Positions 44,700 to 54,846 are shown, counted from the stretch's first letter. The stretch: 64,000 nucleotides of DNA from Mycobacterium sp. DL99 (GCF_004762045.1 NZ_SJOM01000007.1:996108-1060107), one strand, 5' to 3'. Notes: generated from the sequence alone by a model not told the origin. Program-made: numbers and translations.

Positions 44700-45515
44700 T
44701 CAGTCGTCGGCGTCGATAACTCGCTGCGAGGCGACCGGCCGTGGGGAGGTCCGCCGGGACGAGCGTCGCGGCAGCGGGATGCGGTCGGCGATGTTGCTCA
44801 GTGGATTGACCACCTGGCTCAGCGTGATAACGGCGTCGTGCAGTGCGTCGATCGTGGGGGCCAGGGCCTCGAGCCCGGGTGCCAGTCGATTCAGGGTGTC
44901 GGCGACGTCGGCGAGTTTGAGCAGCGGGCCGTCGGGATCGGTCAGGGTGTCGAGCAGGCCGCCCTCGGCCAGCAGGCGGTCGGCCACCCCGTCCTCGCGC
45001 AGCACCCGCTCGAACAGTCCGTCGTTGGCCAGCAGTTGATCGGCCAGCCCGCCCGGCGCGATCACCCTGGACACCGCGCCGTCCTCGGTGGTCAGCCGGT
45101 CCAGCAGGCCGCCTTCCAGGGTGACCTGATCCACCAGGCCTCCGGGGGCCACCGCCCGGGCCACCGCGCCGTTGTCTGCGGTCAGCCGGTCCAGCAGGCC
45201 GCCCTCGGCCGTCAGCTGGTCGACCAGCCCGCCCGGCCGCAGCAAACGGTTGATCGGGCCATCGGGCGCCAGTGCCCGACCCAGCGGCGCGTCGTCGTCC
45301 AGCAGCCGCGCCAACCGGTTCGCCCGCTCCACCGCATCGTCGATACCGAACAGTGAGGCCATCGATGACCTGCCGTTGAGCGGGTTCGCATCGGTGAAGC
45401 TGCGCTGCACCGCATTGAGGGTCTCGTTGGCGATGCCGAGTCCGGCGTCGGCCACGGCCAGCCCGATTCGCACGGGCGCGGTAGCAACCTGGACCAGCGT
45501 CTTGCCGAGGTTCAT
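44700..45515 (-). CDS. Decapeptide-repeat protein next to phoP (Rv0756c-like)
   Basis: 271 residues from ATG 45515. Residues 75-204 are thirteen uninterrupted 10-residue repeats with consensus [DG]-G-x-[LVI]-x-[RQ]-[LVA]-[LTV]-x-[EDP], for example GGLVDQLTAE and GGLLDRLTAD. The N-terminal 70 residues begin with a hydrophobic stretch but no clear signal peptide; the C-terminal 70 are helical, then basic. The position between tRNA-Thr and phoP, divergent from phoP, is that of Rv0756c. Not recognised functionally; the regular hydrophobic spacing suggests an extended helical or solenoid scaffold, perhaps membrane-associated. The much longer frame upstream runs antisense through phoP and is spurious. 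Confidence 0.8.
   Translation of the reverse strand: MNLGKTLVQVATAPVRIGLAVADAGLGIANETLNAVQRSFTDANPLNGRSSMASLFGIDDAVERANRLARLLDDDAPLGRALAPDGPINRLLRPGGLVDQLTAEGGLLDRLTADNGAVARAVAPGGLVDQVTLEGGLLDRLTTEDGAVSRVIAPGGLADQLLANDGLFERVLREDGVADRLLAEGGLLDTLTDPDGPLLKLADVADTLNRLAPGLEALAPTIDALHDAVITLSQVVNPLSNIADRIPLPRRSSRRTSPRPVASQRVIDADD
44904..45293 (-). repeat. Thirteen in-frame 30-bp repeats
   Basis: Tandem coding repeat of exact 30-base period, encoding residues 75-204 of the phoP-adjacent protein. DNA copies are diverged but several neighbours share long stretches, such as the segments encoding GGLLDRLT, so they probably arose by slippage or unequal exchange and are kept by protein-level selection. 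Confidence 0.85.
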
Positions 45516-45538
45516 GGGCGTCAGTGTAGTTACCCGCG

Positions 45539-45557
45539 TCACAGCTAAACTCACAGG
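45539..45557 (+). promoter_or_regulatory. Candidate PhoP box in the phoP promoter
   Basis: Direct repeats TCACAGC (45539-45545) and TCACAGG (45551-45557) resemble the PhoP recognition pattern, two TCACAGC-type heptamers in tandem. The usual spacer is 4 bases; here it is 5. Lies between the divergent repeat-protein gene and phoP, so it could mediate autoregulation and control of the neighbour. Confidence 0.55.
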
Positions 45558-45617
45558 AAGTGCACAGCGTGCATGCAGGTTGAGTTCAAGAGGCACCATC
45601 AACATCAGGGAATGGCC

Positions 45618-46331
45618 ATGCCTGCAGTTCCTGAGAGCGTCCCCGAAGCCCGGATCCTCGTCGTCGACGACGAGGCCAACATTGTGGAGCTGCTGTCCGT
45701 CAGCCTGAAGTTCCAGGGTTTCGAGGTCCACACCGCATCCAATGGCGCCGCTGCCCTCGACAAAGCGAGGGAAGTCCGCCCCGACGCGGTGATCCTGGAC
45801 GTGATGATGCCCGGCATGGACGGCTTCGGGCTGCTGCGCCGGCTGCGCGCCGACGGCATCGACGCGCCCGCGCTGTTCCTCACCGCCCGCGACAGCCTGC
45901 AGGACAAGATCGCCGGGCTGACCCTCGGTGGCGACGACTACGTGACCAAGCCGTTCAGCCTCGAAGAGGTCGTCGCTCGGCTGCGGGTGATCCTGCGCCG
46001 GTCCGGCCGGGGCGTCGAGGAACCCCGCAATGCCAAGCTGTCGTTCGCCGACATCGAGCTCGACGAGGACACGCACGAGGTGTGGAAGGCGGGCGAGCCG
46101 GTCTCGCTGTCGCCGACCGAGTTCACCCTGCTGCGCTACTTCATCATCAACGCGGGCACGGTGCTGTCGAAGCCGAAGATTCTCGACCACGTGTGGCGTT
46201 ACGACTTCGGTGGCGACGTCAATGTCGTCGAGTCCTACGTGTCCTACCTGCGCCGCAAGATCGACACCGGCGACAAGCGCCTGCTGCACACGCTGCGCGG
46301 GGTCGGTTACGTTTTGCGTGAGCCGCGCTGA
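45618..46331 (+). CDS. phoP: Two-component response regulator PhoP
   Basis: 237 residues from ATG 45618. Receiver domain with RILVVDDEANIVELLSVSLKF, phosphoacceptor Asp61 in VILDVMMPGMDG and the lysine in DYVTKPFS; then an OmpR-type winged helix with FTLLRYFIINAGTVLSK and VNVVESYVSYLRRKID. The sequence is very close to M. tuberculosis PhoP. Start: ATG 45618 has AGGG 7 bases upstream, ATG 45612 is too close to it, and ATG 45573 would add 15 residues; N-termini vary between species. PhoP controls lipid biosynthesis, acid and redox responses and secretion genes. Followed 29 bases later by phoR. Confidence 0.95.
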   Translation: MPAVPESVPEARILVVDDEANIVELLSVSLKFQGFEVHTASNGAAALDKAREVRPDAVILDVMMPGMDGFGLLRRLRADGIDAPALFLTARDSLQDKIAGLTLGGDDYVTKPFSLEEVVARLRVILRRSGRGVEEPRNAKLSFADIELDEDTHEVWKAGEPVSLSPTEFTLLRYFIINAGTVLSKPKILDHVWRYDFGGDVNVVESYVSYLRRKIDTGDKRLLHTLRGVGYVLREPR

Positions 46332-46360
46332 GGTCCGTTCATCGGCGGCATACTTTTGGA

Positions 46361-47794
46361 GTGTTTGACCGGGTAGAGCGGCACGGTGTGCCGTTGCGGG
46401 TCGGACTGGTGGCCGTCGCACTGGTTCTGGTGGCGTGCGGACTGCTGGCCTCCGGCGTCGCGGTGACCTCGATCATGCGGCACACCGAGGTGAGCCGCAT
46501 CGATCAGACGCTTCTCGACGCCGCGGGAAGCTGGGCCCAGGAGCCGCGCCAACTGCCCATGACCCCCCTGGAGGGGCCGAACCCAGCACGCCCGCCGTCG
46601 AACTTCTACGTCCGCGGCGTCGATCAGGACGGCCGGACCTGGATCGCGATCAACGACCGCGAGGCCGAACCCGCACTGCCCGACGACAACAACGTCGGTC
46701 CGGCGCCGGTGACCGTCAAATCCGTCGGCGATTCCGACGTGCAGTGGCGGGCCATGACCGTGGAGGGCCCCAACGGTGAACTCACCACGGTCGCGATCGA
46801 CCTGTCCGACGTGCAGTCGTCGGTACGCGCGTTGATCTGGTCGCAGGTCGGCATCGGCACGGTGGTGCTGGTGGTCCTCGGCATCGTCGGCTACGCCGTC
46901 GTGCACCGCAGCCTGCGCCCACTGGTCGAGGTGGAACGCACCGCCGCGGCCATCGCGGCCGGCCAGTTGGATCGTCGTGTCCCCGAACGGGATCCGCGTA
47001 CCGAAGTGGGGCGGCTGTCTTCGGCACTCAACGGCATGCTCGCGCAGATCCAACGGGCGATGGCGTCGTCGGAAGACTCCGCCGAGCAGGCGCGCACCTC
47101 CGAGGAACGGATGCGCCGCTTCATCACCGACGCGAGCCACGAGCTGCGCACCCCGCTCACCACGATCCGCGGATTCGCCGAGCTGTACCGCCAGGGGGCC
47201 GCCCGCGACGTCGAGATGCTGATGGGCCGGATCGAAAGCGAGTCCCGGCGGATGGGCCTGCTGGTCGAGGATCTTCTGCTGCTGGCCCGCCTGGACGCGC
47301 AGCGGCCGCTGGATCAGCATCGGGTCGACCTGTTGACCCTGGCCACCGATGCCGTGCACGACACGCAGTCGATCGCCCCGAGCCGTCGGGTGCGCATGGA
47401 GGTGTTCGACGGCCCCGGGACCCCCGAGGTGCTCGGCGACGAGGCCCGGTTGCGCCAGGTGCTGAGCAATCTGGTCGCCAACGCGGTGCAGCACACCCCG
47501 GAAACTGCCGGGATCACGGTGCGGGTGGGCACCGACGACGACCACGCCATCATCGAGGTGTGCGACGAAGGGCCCGGCATGAGCCAGGACGACGCGCGCC
47601 GGGTATTCGAACGGTTCTACCGCGCGGATACCTCACGCACGCGCGCGAGCGGCGGCACCGGGCTTGGCCTGTCGATCGTGCATTCCCTGGTGCTGGCCCA
47701 CGGCGGCACGGTCAAGGTCACCACGGCGCCCGGTCAGGGCTGCCGGTTCACCGTCAGCTTGCCGAGGATTGCAGAGCTGCCAGTGCGGCTTTGA
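46361..47794 (+). CDS. phoR: Sensor histidine kinase PhoR
   Basis: 477 residues: transmembrane helix at about 15-40, an extracytoplasmic sensor region (40-165), a second helix at about 168-188, a HAMP domain, HisKA with [19 protein letters not shown] (His260) and HATPase_c with [17 protein letters not shown] and [14 protein letters not shown]. Start GTG 46361. It forms the PhoPR system with the gene upstream; in M. tuberculosis it senses acidic pH and chloride. The stop overlaps the convergent HIT gene by 41 bases, as in the Rv0758/Rv0759c pair. Confidence 0.94.
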   Translation: MFDRVERHGVPLRVGLVAVALVLVACGLLASGVAVTSIMRHTEVSRIDQTLLDAAGSWAQEPRQLPMTPLEGPNPARPPSNFYVRGVDQDGRTWIAINDREAEPALPDDNNVGPAPVTVKSVGDSDVQWRAMTVEGPNGELTTVAIDLSDVQSSVRALIWSQVGIGTVVLVVLGIVGYAVVHRSLRPLVEVERTAAAIAAGQLDRRVPERDPRTEVGRLSSALNGMLAQIQRAMASSEDSAEQARTSEERMRRFITDASHELRTPLTTIRGFAELYRQGAARDVEMLMGRIESESRRMGLLVEDLLLLARLDAQRPLDQHRVDLLTLATDAVHDTQSIAPSRRVRMEVFDGPGTPEVLGDEARLRQVLSNLVANAVQHTPETAGITVRVGTDDDHAIIEVCDEGPGMSQDDARRVFERFYRADTSRTRASGGTGLGLSIVHSLVLAHGGTVKVTTAPGQGCRFTVSLPRIAELPVRL

Positions 47795-48170
47795 TCTTCG
47801 CCTGCGCCGCGTCGAGGGATTCGGCCGACGGGTTGTGATCGACGTGAGCGAAACCGAAGTCGGCGAGGTTGTAGGCCGGGAACACGTGCACATGCAGGTG
47901 CGGCACCTCGAGGCCGGCGATGATCACGCCGGCACGTTGGGCACCGAACGCCTGGCACACGGCCTTGCCGATCAGCTGTGACACCTCCATCACCCGGCTG
48001 AACACCGCGGGTTCGACGTCCTGCCAGTTGTCGATCTCGGCCCGGGGAACCACCAGCGTGTGGCCCTGCGTCATCGGTGCGATGGTCAGGAACGCGACGA
48101 TCTCATCGTCTTCGTAGACGAATCGCCCGGGCAGTTCTCCGTTGATGATCTTCGTGAAGACGGACGCCAT
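47754..48170 (-). CDS. HIT family hydrolase (Rv0759c-like)
   Basis: 138 residues with the histidine triad HLHVHVFP, N-terminal [19 protein letters not shown] and the [10 protein letters not shown] strand. HIT proteins hydrolyse or transfer nucleotides from adenosine- or dinucleotide-phosphates. ATG 48170 is chosen since TATGCT lies 7 bases upstream in the leaderless arrangement and no ribosome site exists; the ATG at 48182 overlaps this box. Confidence 0.9.
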   Translation of the reverse strand: MASVFTKIINGELPGRFVYEDDEIVAFLTIAPMTQGHTLVVPRAEIDNWQDVEPAVFSRVMEVSQLIGKAVCQAFGAQRAGVIIAGLEVPHLHVHVFPAYNLADFGFAHVDHNPSAESLDAAQAKIKAALAALQSSAS

Positions 48171-48177
48171 GGTCGCA

Positions 48178-48183
48178 AGCATA
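48178..48183 (-). promoter_or_regulatory. Leaderless -10 element for the HIT gene
   Basis: TATGCT on the minus strand, 7 bases before ATG 48170. It fits the TAnnnT class and supports a leaderless mRNA. Confidence 0.55.
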
Positions 48184-48324
48184 GTGAGCGCCCGATCTGG
48201 GCCCGCTGAGAGTTTGGCGCTGCCCGTGGAGTCGTCGTTGAGGCCGATCGTGCTCTATCTTTGCTGGATGGGCGGGGGATTTTAGCTAGTCCGATGTGGT
48301 CACATATCGGCTTTAAGGGGATTC

Positions 48325-49293
48325 ATGCAGCAGGAGCTGACCGATGCGGTTTTGCAGGCTGAGCTGGAGCAGATAGCCGAGGTAAACCTCAACCGCCACC
48401 TGGCCACCACCAAGGACTGGTATCCGCACGATTACATCCCGTGGGAGTCGGGCAGCAGCTTCGCCGCCGCCGGTGGCAAGGACTGGGATCTAGAGCAATC
48501 GCAGCTGAGCGACGTGGCCCGGGCGGCGATGATCACCAACCTGCTCACCGAGGACAACCTGCCGTCGTATCACCGTGAAGCTGCCGGAAGTTTCTCCCAG
48601 GACGGACCCTGGGGAGCCTGGGTGAATCGCTGGACCGCCGAGGAGAATCGGCACGGCATCGCGATTCGGGACTATCTGGTGGTCACCCGCGGCGTCGATC
48701 TCGTCGCGCTGGAGCAGGCCCGCATGGAGCACGTGACCAACGGCTTCACGTCCACGGACGAAGAGCGGGCGATGCACAACTCCGAATTCCTGATGTCGGT
48801 CGCGTACGTGACCTTCCAGGAGCTGGCCACCCGGGTCAGCCACCGCAACACCGGCAAGGTCTGTGACGATCCGATCGCCGACCGGCTCCTGCAGCGCATC
48901 GCAGCGGACGAGAACCTGCACATGATCTTCTACCGGAACATGTGCGAGGCCGCCCTCGACCTTTCGCCCGACCAAGCCCTGGACGCGGTCGGCGCTGTCG
49001 TCGAGAACTTCCGGATGCCGGGACAGGGGATGCCGGACTTCCGCCGCAACGGTGTGTTGATGGCCAAGCACGGGATCTACGACCTGCGCCAGCACCTCGA
49101 AGAAGTGGTCATGCCGAACCTGCGCAAGTGGCGGATCTTCGAGCGCGATGACTTCAGTGCCGCCGGTGAGGCCCGTCGCGATCAGCTGGCGGCGTTCCTG
49201 GAAGACCTGCAGACAAAGGTGGTCAAGTTCGAGGAGCAGCGTGATCGGCTGCTCGCGCGCGAGGCCGCCAAGCGCGAGCGCGAAGCGTCCTGA
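48325..49293 (+). CDS. Acyl-ACP desaturase (DesA family)
   Basis: 322 residues related to M. tuberculosis DesA1. Di-iron ligands lie in WTAEENRHGIAIRDYL and ADENLHMIFYR (ExxH pairs), with LTEDNLPSYHRE and FQELATRVSHRNTGK between. These soluble ferritin-like enzymes introduce double bases into acyl-ACP chains during mycolic acid or fatty acid synthesis. The C-terminal 40 residues are highly charged and helical. ATG 48325 follows AAGGGG. A 154-bp region upstream, divergent from the HIT gene, should contain its promoter. Not part of the PhoPR unit. Confidence 0.92.
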   Translation: MQQELTDAVLQAELEQIAEVNLNRHLATTKDWYPHDYIPWESGSSFAAAGGKDWDLEQSQLSDVARAAMITNLLTEDNLPSYHREAAGSFSQDGPWGAWVNRWTAEENRHGIAIRDYLVVTRGVDLVALEQARMEHVTNGFTSTDEERAMHNSEFLMSVAYVTFQELATRVSHRNTGKVCDDPIADRLLQRIAADENLHMIFYRNMCEAALDLSPDQALDAVGAVVENFRMPGQGMPDFRRNGVLMAKHGIYDLRQHLEEVVMPNLRKWRIFERDDFSAAGEARRDQLAAFLEDLQTKVVKFEEQRDRLLAREAAKREREAS

Positions 49294-49300
49294 ACTCCGG

Positions 49301-50161
49301 TCACGTCCCGGAGATGGTCTCGTGCAGTTCCTCGACCGTCCACGGCGGCGTGCTGTTGTGGTCCCGGAACCCGATGAAACCGGTTGAGGGCCGGGCGAAT
49401 TCGCCGATGAACCCGCCCGCCGCGATGAAGATGCGGCCGGTCACGTCTTGGGCCTGGTCGCTGACCAGGTACGCGTAGGTCGGGGCCACGTATTCCGGCG
49501 GTGCCGCATCCAGCGCGCCCTGCATGCTGACGTCGTCGAGCAGGCCGCGCCGGTTGAGTTCGGCGATGTGCTGCTCATAGTCCGATCCGGTGGAGAGCCG
49601 GGTGCGGGCTCCCGGGCACACCACGTTGGCCCGGACCCCGTGCTCCTTGAGCTCGGCGGCGATGGCCAGCGTCAGTCCGTTGACCGCACCCTTGCCCGCC
49701 GGATAGCCGCTGCCGCCGTAATCGCCGAGGAAGGCGAAGGAACTGGTGTTGACGATGGTGCCGCCCCCTTGGGCCACCATCTTCGGTGCGACCGCACGGC
49801 AGGTCTCGAACACCGTGCCCAGGTGCGCGTCGAGCAGCTCGCGAAATTCGGTGCTGGTGACATTCAGAATGGAAGACCCGGCCGGTTCTGCGGTACCGGC
49901 ACAGTTGACCAGGATGTCGACGCGGCCGAACTCGGTCACACAGGTGTCGACGAGCGCGTCGGCCACCTGCGGGTCGGCGGGTGAACCGGCGTGGGGGACG
50001 CCGGAAATCCGCTGTGCTGCAGCGTGTGCTGCGTCGGCGTCGCGTCCGTTGACCACCACGCCCGCACCCTGGGCGGACAGGAGTTCGGCAACGGCCAGGC
50101 CGATGCCGCGGGTGCCGCCGACCACGATCGCGCCGCGGCCGGCGAGCGCGCCGCTGGTCAG
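49301..50161 (-). CDS. Short-chain dehydrogenase/reductase with probable CTG start
   Basis: 286 residues if it starts at CTG 50161: LTSGALAGRGAIVVGGTRGIG leads straight into the cofactor loop, then NCAG, catalytic Ser in NTSSFAFLG and the unusual YPAGK for YxxxK. No ATG, GTG or TTG lies in a usable position; the CTG overlaps the upstream TGA exactly as ATG does in ATGA junctions and has GGAAGAG 4 bases upstream. The C-terminal 35 residues (RPSTGFIGFRDHNSTPPW) extend beyond a classical SDR. It is the last gene of an operon with the ketosteroid-isomerase-like protein, so an oxidised steroid or similar lipid is a likely but unproven substrate. Confidence 0.82.
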   Translation of the reverse strand: MTSGALAGRGAIVVGGTRGIGLAVAELLSAQGAGVVVNGRDADAAHAAAQRISGVPHAGSPADPQVADALVDTCVTEFGRVDILVNCAGTAEPAGSSILNVTSTEFRELLDAHLGTVFETCRAVAPKMVAQGGGTIVNTSSFAFLGDYGGSGYPAGKGAVNGLTLAIAAELKEHGVRANVVCPGARTRLSTGSDYEQHIAELNRRGLLDDVSMQGALDAAPPEYVAPTYAYLVSDQAQDVTGRIFIAAGGFIGEFARPSTGFIGFRDHNSTPPWTVEELHETISGT

Positions 50162-50583
50162 TTCTCTTCCTGCGCGAAGACCATGGCTTCCAGGTTCCAG
50201 TAGCCGCGCAGGTTGGTGATCAGGCCTTCGTCGTTCACCTTGTAGGTGAAGACACCGCGCACGGTGGCGGTGAACCCGTTGGGAAACTTGGTGCGCAGCA
50301 CCAGGATGTAGGCGATCTCGTTCGGCGAGCTGGACGGGAACGTCTCCTCGCACGTGACGGTCAGCTCGTTGGGCCCGATGTTGGCGTCGTAGAAGGCGCC
50401 GAGGGCTTCCTTGCCGCGCACGCCGGTGCCGTCGGGGTTGGTGACGGCCTCGCCGATCGGGTCCTCGACCAGGATGTCATCGGCCATGAGGGCCAGCCAG
50501 CCCTCGCGGTCACCGGATTGCACGCATTTCCACGACGACCGCGAAGCGACGACGACAGGTGTCTCAGTGGATGTCTCGGTCAT
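50158..50583 (-). CDS. NTF2/SnoaL-like ketosteroid-isomerase-fold protein (Rv0760c-like)
   Basis: 141 residues, closely similar to Rv0760c: SSWKCVQSGDREGWLALMAD, VEDPIGEAVTNPDGTGVRGK, FPSSSPNEIAYILVL and VRGVFTYKVNDEGLITNLRGYW. Rv0760c has the delta5-3-ketosteroid isomerase fold and binds steroids, but is a poor isomerase. ATG 50583 starts the frame; its stop overlaps the CTG of the SDR. A large hairpin separates it from adhB, so it probably has its own promoter. Confidence 0.9.
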   Translation of the reverse strand: MTETSTETPVVVASRSSWKCVQSGDREGWLALMADDILVEDPIGEAVTNPDGTGVRGKEALGAFYDANIGPNELTVTCEETFPSSSPNEIAYILVLRTKFPNGFTATVRGVFTYKVNDEGLITNLRGYWNLEAMVFAQEEN

Positions 50584-50602
50584 GTGTTCCTTTCACACCG
50601 AG

Positions 50603-50645
50603 TTGTGGAGCCGCGGCCGTTCTCGCTACGGCTGCGGCTCCACAA
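50603..50645. terminator. Hairpin between adhB and the Rv0760c-like gene
   Basis: Perfect 12-bp arms TTGTGGAGCCGC (50603-50614) and GCGGCTCCACAA (50634-50645) with a further CCGT/ACGG pair inside the loop. It lies after the adhB stop on the minus strand, before the next start. Function as terminator or mRNA processing/stabilising element is likely; no U-run. Confidence 0.65.
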
Positions 50646-50657
50646 AACGCAGAGTGG

Positions 50658-51791
50658 TTACCGATCGGCGTCCGTGTAGCGGATGACGCCGCGGATGTTG
50701 CGACCCTCGAGCATGTCGGCGTAGCCGTCGTTGATCTGCTCGAGCTTGTACTGCCGGGTGACCATGTCGTCGAGGTTCAACCGGCCCGCCTTGTACATGC
50801 TCAGCAGCTGCGGGATGTCGTGGTGCGGGTTGCCGCCGCCGAAGATGGTGCCCTGCAGGCGCTTCTGCAGCAGCGTCAGCATCGACAGGTTGAGCTTCAC
50901 GTCGTTGCTGGCCATGTTGGCGACCGCGGTGGCGACCACGGTGCCGCCCTTGGCGGTGATGTTCATGTAGTGGTCGATGTCCTCGCCCTTGAGCTCACCG
51001 ACGGTGACGATGGTCTTGTGCGCCATCCGGCCGTGGGTGACCTCGGCGACGCCTGCCATCGCCGAGAAGATGTCGGGGTAGGCGTGGGTGGCACCGAACT
51101 TCAGCGCATTGTCACGCTTGAACTCGACCGGGTCGACGGCGAAGACGTTGCGTGCACCGGCGGCCAGCGCACCCTGCAGGGCACCGGTGCCGACACCGCC
51201 GACACCGACGATCACGACGTCGTCGCCGGGGCGGACGTCACCGCTGCGCACGGCCGAGCCGTAGCCGGTGGTGACACCACAACCCACGAGGCAGGCCACC
51301 TCGAACGGGATGGACGGATCGATCTTCACGACCGAGCTCTTGTGCACCACCATGTACGGGCTGAACGTGCCCAGCAGAGTCATCGGGATGACGGGCTGGC
51401 CGGTCTTGACGGAGTGGATGCGGTGGGTGCCGTCGGAGACGGCGGTGCCGGCCAGCAGGCCTGCGCCCAGATCGCACAGGTTGCGCAGGCCCTCCTGACA
51501 CGCCGGACATTCACCGCAGGACGGGATGAACGACAGCACGACGTGGTCGCCGGGCTGGATGTGGTCGACGCCCGGGCCGACCTCGGTCACGATGCCGGCA
51601 CCCTCGTGGCCGCCGAGCACCGGGAACCCTGCCATCGGGATGTCGCCGGTCACCAGGTGGTGGTCGGAATGGCACATGCCCGAGGCTTCCATCTGAATCT
51701 TGACCTCGTCCTTGACGGGGTCACCGATCTCGATCTCCTCGATCGTCCACGGTTGGTTGAACTCCCAGATGAGAGCGCCTTTTGTCTTCAT
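50658..51791 (-). CDS. adhB: Zinc-dependent alcohol dehydrogenase AdhB
   Basis: 377 residues, strongly similar to Rv0761c AdhB. Catalytic zinc ligands in GMCHSDHHLVTGD and GHEGAGIV, structural zinc cysteines in CGECPACQEGLRNLC, NAD-binding VIVGVGGVGTGALQGAL. ATG 51791 (MKTKGALIWEF) is chosen, with GGAAGG 9 bases upstream; ATG 51797 is too close to that site. Class III-like medium-chain ADH. Context with aldA across the divide suggests oxidation of an alcohol to an aldehyde to an acid; mycothiol- or NAD-linked detail is not determinable. Confidence 0.93.
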   Translation of the reverse strand: MKTKGALIWEFNQPWTIEEIEIGDPVKDEVKIQMEASGMCHSDHHLVTGDIPMAGFPVLGGHEGAGIVTEVGPGVDHIQPGDHVVLSFIPSCGECPACQEGLRNLCDLGAGLLAGTAVSDGTHRIHSVKTGQPVIPMTLLGTFSPYMVVHKSSVVKIDPSIPFEVACLVGCGVTTGYGSAVRSGDVRPGDDVVIVGVGGVGTGALQGALAAGARNVFAVDPVEFKRDNALKFGATHAYPDIFSAMAGVAEVTHGRMAHKTIVTVGELKGEDIDHYMNITAKGGTVVATAVANMASNDVKLNLSMLTLLQKRLQGTIFGGGNPHHDIPQLLSMYKAGRLNLDDMVTRQYKLEQINDGYADMLEGRNIRGVIRYTDADR

Positions 51792-51884
51792 CGACATGTG
51801 CCTTCCACTAGAGCCGGTGATCACAGACTAGAGCCATTAGTTGCATGCGTCACACCCACCCCCAAGCAACCGCTTGGCAAGGGA

Positions 51885-52424
51885 CTACCAGATCTTCACC
51901 GGGGCTTCGCCGAGCGGGTAGTAACCGGGCAGTTTCTCGCCGGCCACCGAACGCTCGATGCGCTTCTGCATGGTGGGGGTGAGATCGCCAGAGGTGATCA
52001 GATCCATGAACGCCTTCTGGACGTGGCCGAAATCGAAGAAGTCCCGCTGCCACTCGATGAGCAGCTCGTCGTTGAGCCGGAACCAGCTGCCTCCGATGCC
52101 GTAGATCTCGCTCGTGGTGCCGTCGCCCTTGTTGGCGATCTGTTTCCAGAATCCGACGATCTCGTTCTGCTTCTCGTCGATCAGCACCCGCTGGTACTCG
52201 TAGACCCAGTTCTCCAGGCCCTCCATCTCCAACCCCAGCGCCACGTCGCGGATCTCGTCGCGGCCGACGCACATCACGTCTTCCTTGGGGCCGATGTTCC
52301 AGCCGTAGGTGGCATCTTCGGTGTAGAAGTCGGCCAGCGGCTTCCAGTCACCGGCCGTCTCGGCCTCCTGGTTGGCCTTGAGCCAGCGATCCGACCAGGC
52401 TTCCAATTCTTCGCGTGACGCCAT
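51885..52424 (-). CDS. NTF2-like protein (Rv0762c-like)
   Basis: 179 residues from ATG 52424, or 181 from ATG 52430, which overlaps the ferredoxin stop. SnoaL/NTF2 fold: SREELEAWSDRWLKANQEAE, FYTEDATYGWNIGPKED, VGRDEIRD and a tryptophan-rich second half (GFWKQIAN, GGSWFRLN). The AGAAGG ribosome site suits 52424. No catalytic pair can be assigned. Conserved position between adhB and the CYP51 ferredoxin suggests a role with an oxidised sterol-like metabolite. Confidence 0.88.
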   Translation of the reverse strand: MASREELEAWSDRWLKANQEAETAGDWKPLADFYTEDATYGWNIGPKEDVMCVGRDEIRDVALGLEMEGLENWVYEYQRVLIDEKQNEIVGFWKQIANKGDGTTSEIYGIGGSWFRLNDELLIEWQRDFFDFGHVQKAFMDLITSGDLTPTMQKRIERSVAGEKLPGYYPLGEAPVKIW

Positions 52425-52426
52425 TG

Positions 52427-54002
<1,576 letters not shown>

Positions 54003-54010
54003 TTGCGTTC

Positions 54011-54820
54011 TCAGCCTTCCACTCTCAGCTTCTGGCGATCCGTGACGTCGGCCAGCGGCGCCTCGGGCTGAATCTCCAGTTCGGCGATGAAGCCGCCGCG
54101 GGGGGTTTCCGCGACGAAGGTGATGGCCCGCGCGAGATCAGCTGCGCGCAAAAAGTAGTCGTGGCGGGCCTGACCCCACTTGGCCCAGTCCTCCAGCATC
54201 TCGCCGACCTTGTCCATCGGCGCGCTCCAGCCCATGGCGGTCTTGGTGGGCCCGGGATGGACGACCGAGGCGCGCACACCGGTGCCCTCCAGTTCCATCT
54301 GGAGGGTCTTGGCCATGCCCAGCAGGCCGGCTTTGGCGGCGCCGTAGCCGCCCATGTACGGCCGCGGCCGCAGGGACACATCAGAGCCGACGAAGATGAT
54401 GTCACCGCGGCGGCGCTCGACCATGCCCGGGAGCACCGCGGTGGCAAGGCGGTTGGCGCCGATGAGGTGAATCTGGATCTGATTCTCGAACTCGTCGGTG
54501 CTGATCTCGTGGAGCTGGCCGAAGTAGGTGTCACCGGCACCGGCCACCAGCAGCTCGATGTCCCCGAGCGCCTCGGTGGCACCGTGCACGAACGACTTGA
54601 CCGAATCGGCGTCGGTCACGTCGAGTGGGAGCGCAATCGCCTCGCCACCGTCGGCTTTGATCTTCTCGACCAACTCCTGGCATTTCTCGACGCGGCGTGC
54701 ACCGAGGGCGACCGGGAAACCGTGTGCGGCCAGTTCGGTCGCCGTGGCGGCGCCGATGCCGGACGACGCGCCGGCCACGATGGCCGGTCGGCGGTCGGGA
54801 TGGGGTTCGAAACGGGCCAT
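54011..54820 (-). CDS. Short-chain dehydrogenase (Rv0765c-like)
   Basis: 269 residues: PAIVAGASSGIGAATATEL, VAGAGD (NNAG position), GSDVSLRPRP with the catalytic Ser, YGAAK. Eight bases separate its stop from the cyp51 start. It keeps the position of Rv0765c between cyp51 and cyp123, so it probably acts on the same oxidised metabolite as CYP123 or CYP51. Confidence 0.9.
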   Translation of the reverse strand: MARFEPHPDRRPAIVAGASSGIGAATATELAAHGFPVALGARRVEKCQELVEKIKADGGEAIALPLDVTDADSVKSFVHGATEALGDIELLVAGAGDTYFGQLHEISTDEFENQIQIHLIGANRLATAVLPGMVERRRGDIIFVGSDVSLRPRPYMGGYGAAKAGLLGMAKTLQMELEGTGVRASVVHPGPTKTAMGWSAPMDKVGEMLEDWAKWGQARHDYFLRAADLARAITFVAETPRGGFIAELEIQPEAPLADVTDRQKLRVEG

Positions 54821-54846
54821 TTAACGTGCCTTTACTGTGATGGGCT

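Noticed and set aside
44700..46421. 573-residue minus-strand frame including the decapeptide-repeat protein
   Set aside because: Everything upstream of ATG 45515 runs antisense through phoP; only the downstream 271 residues are coding.
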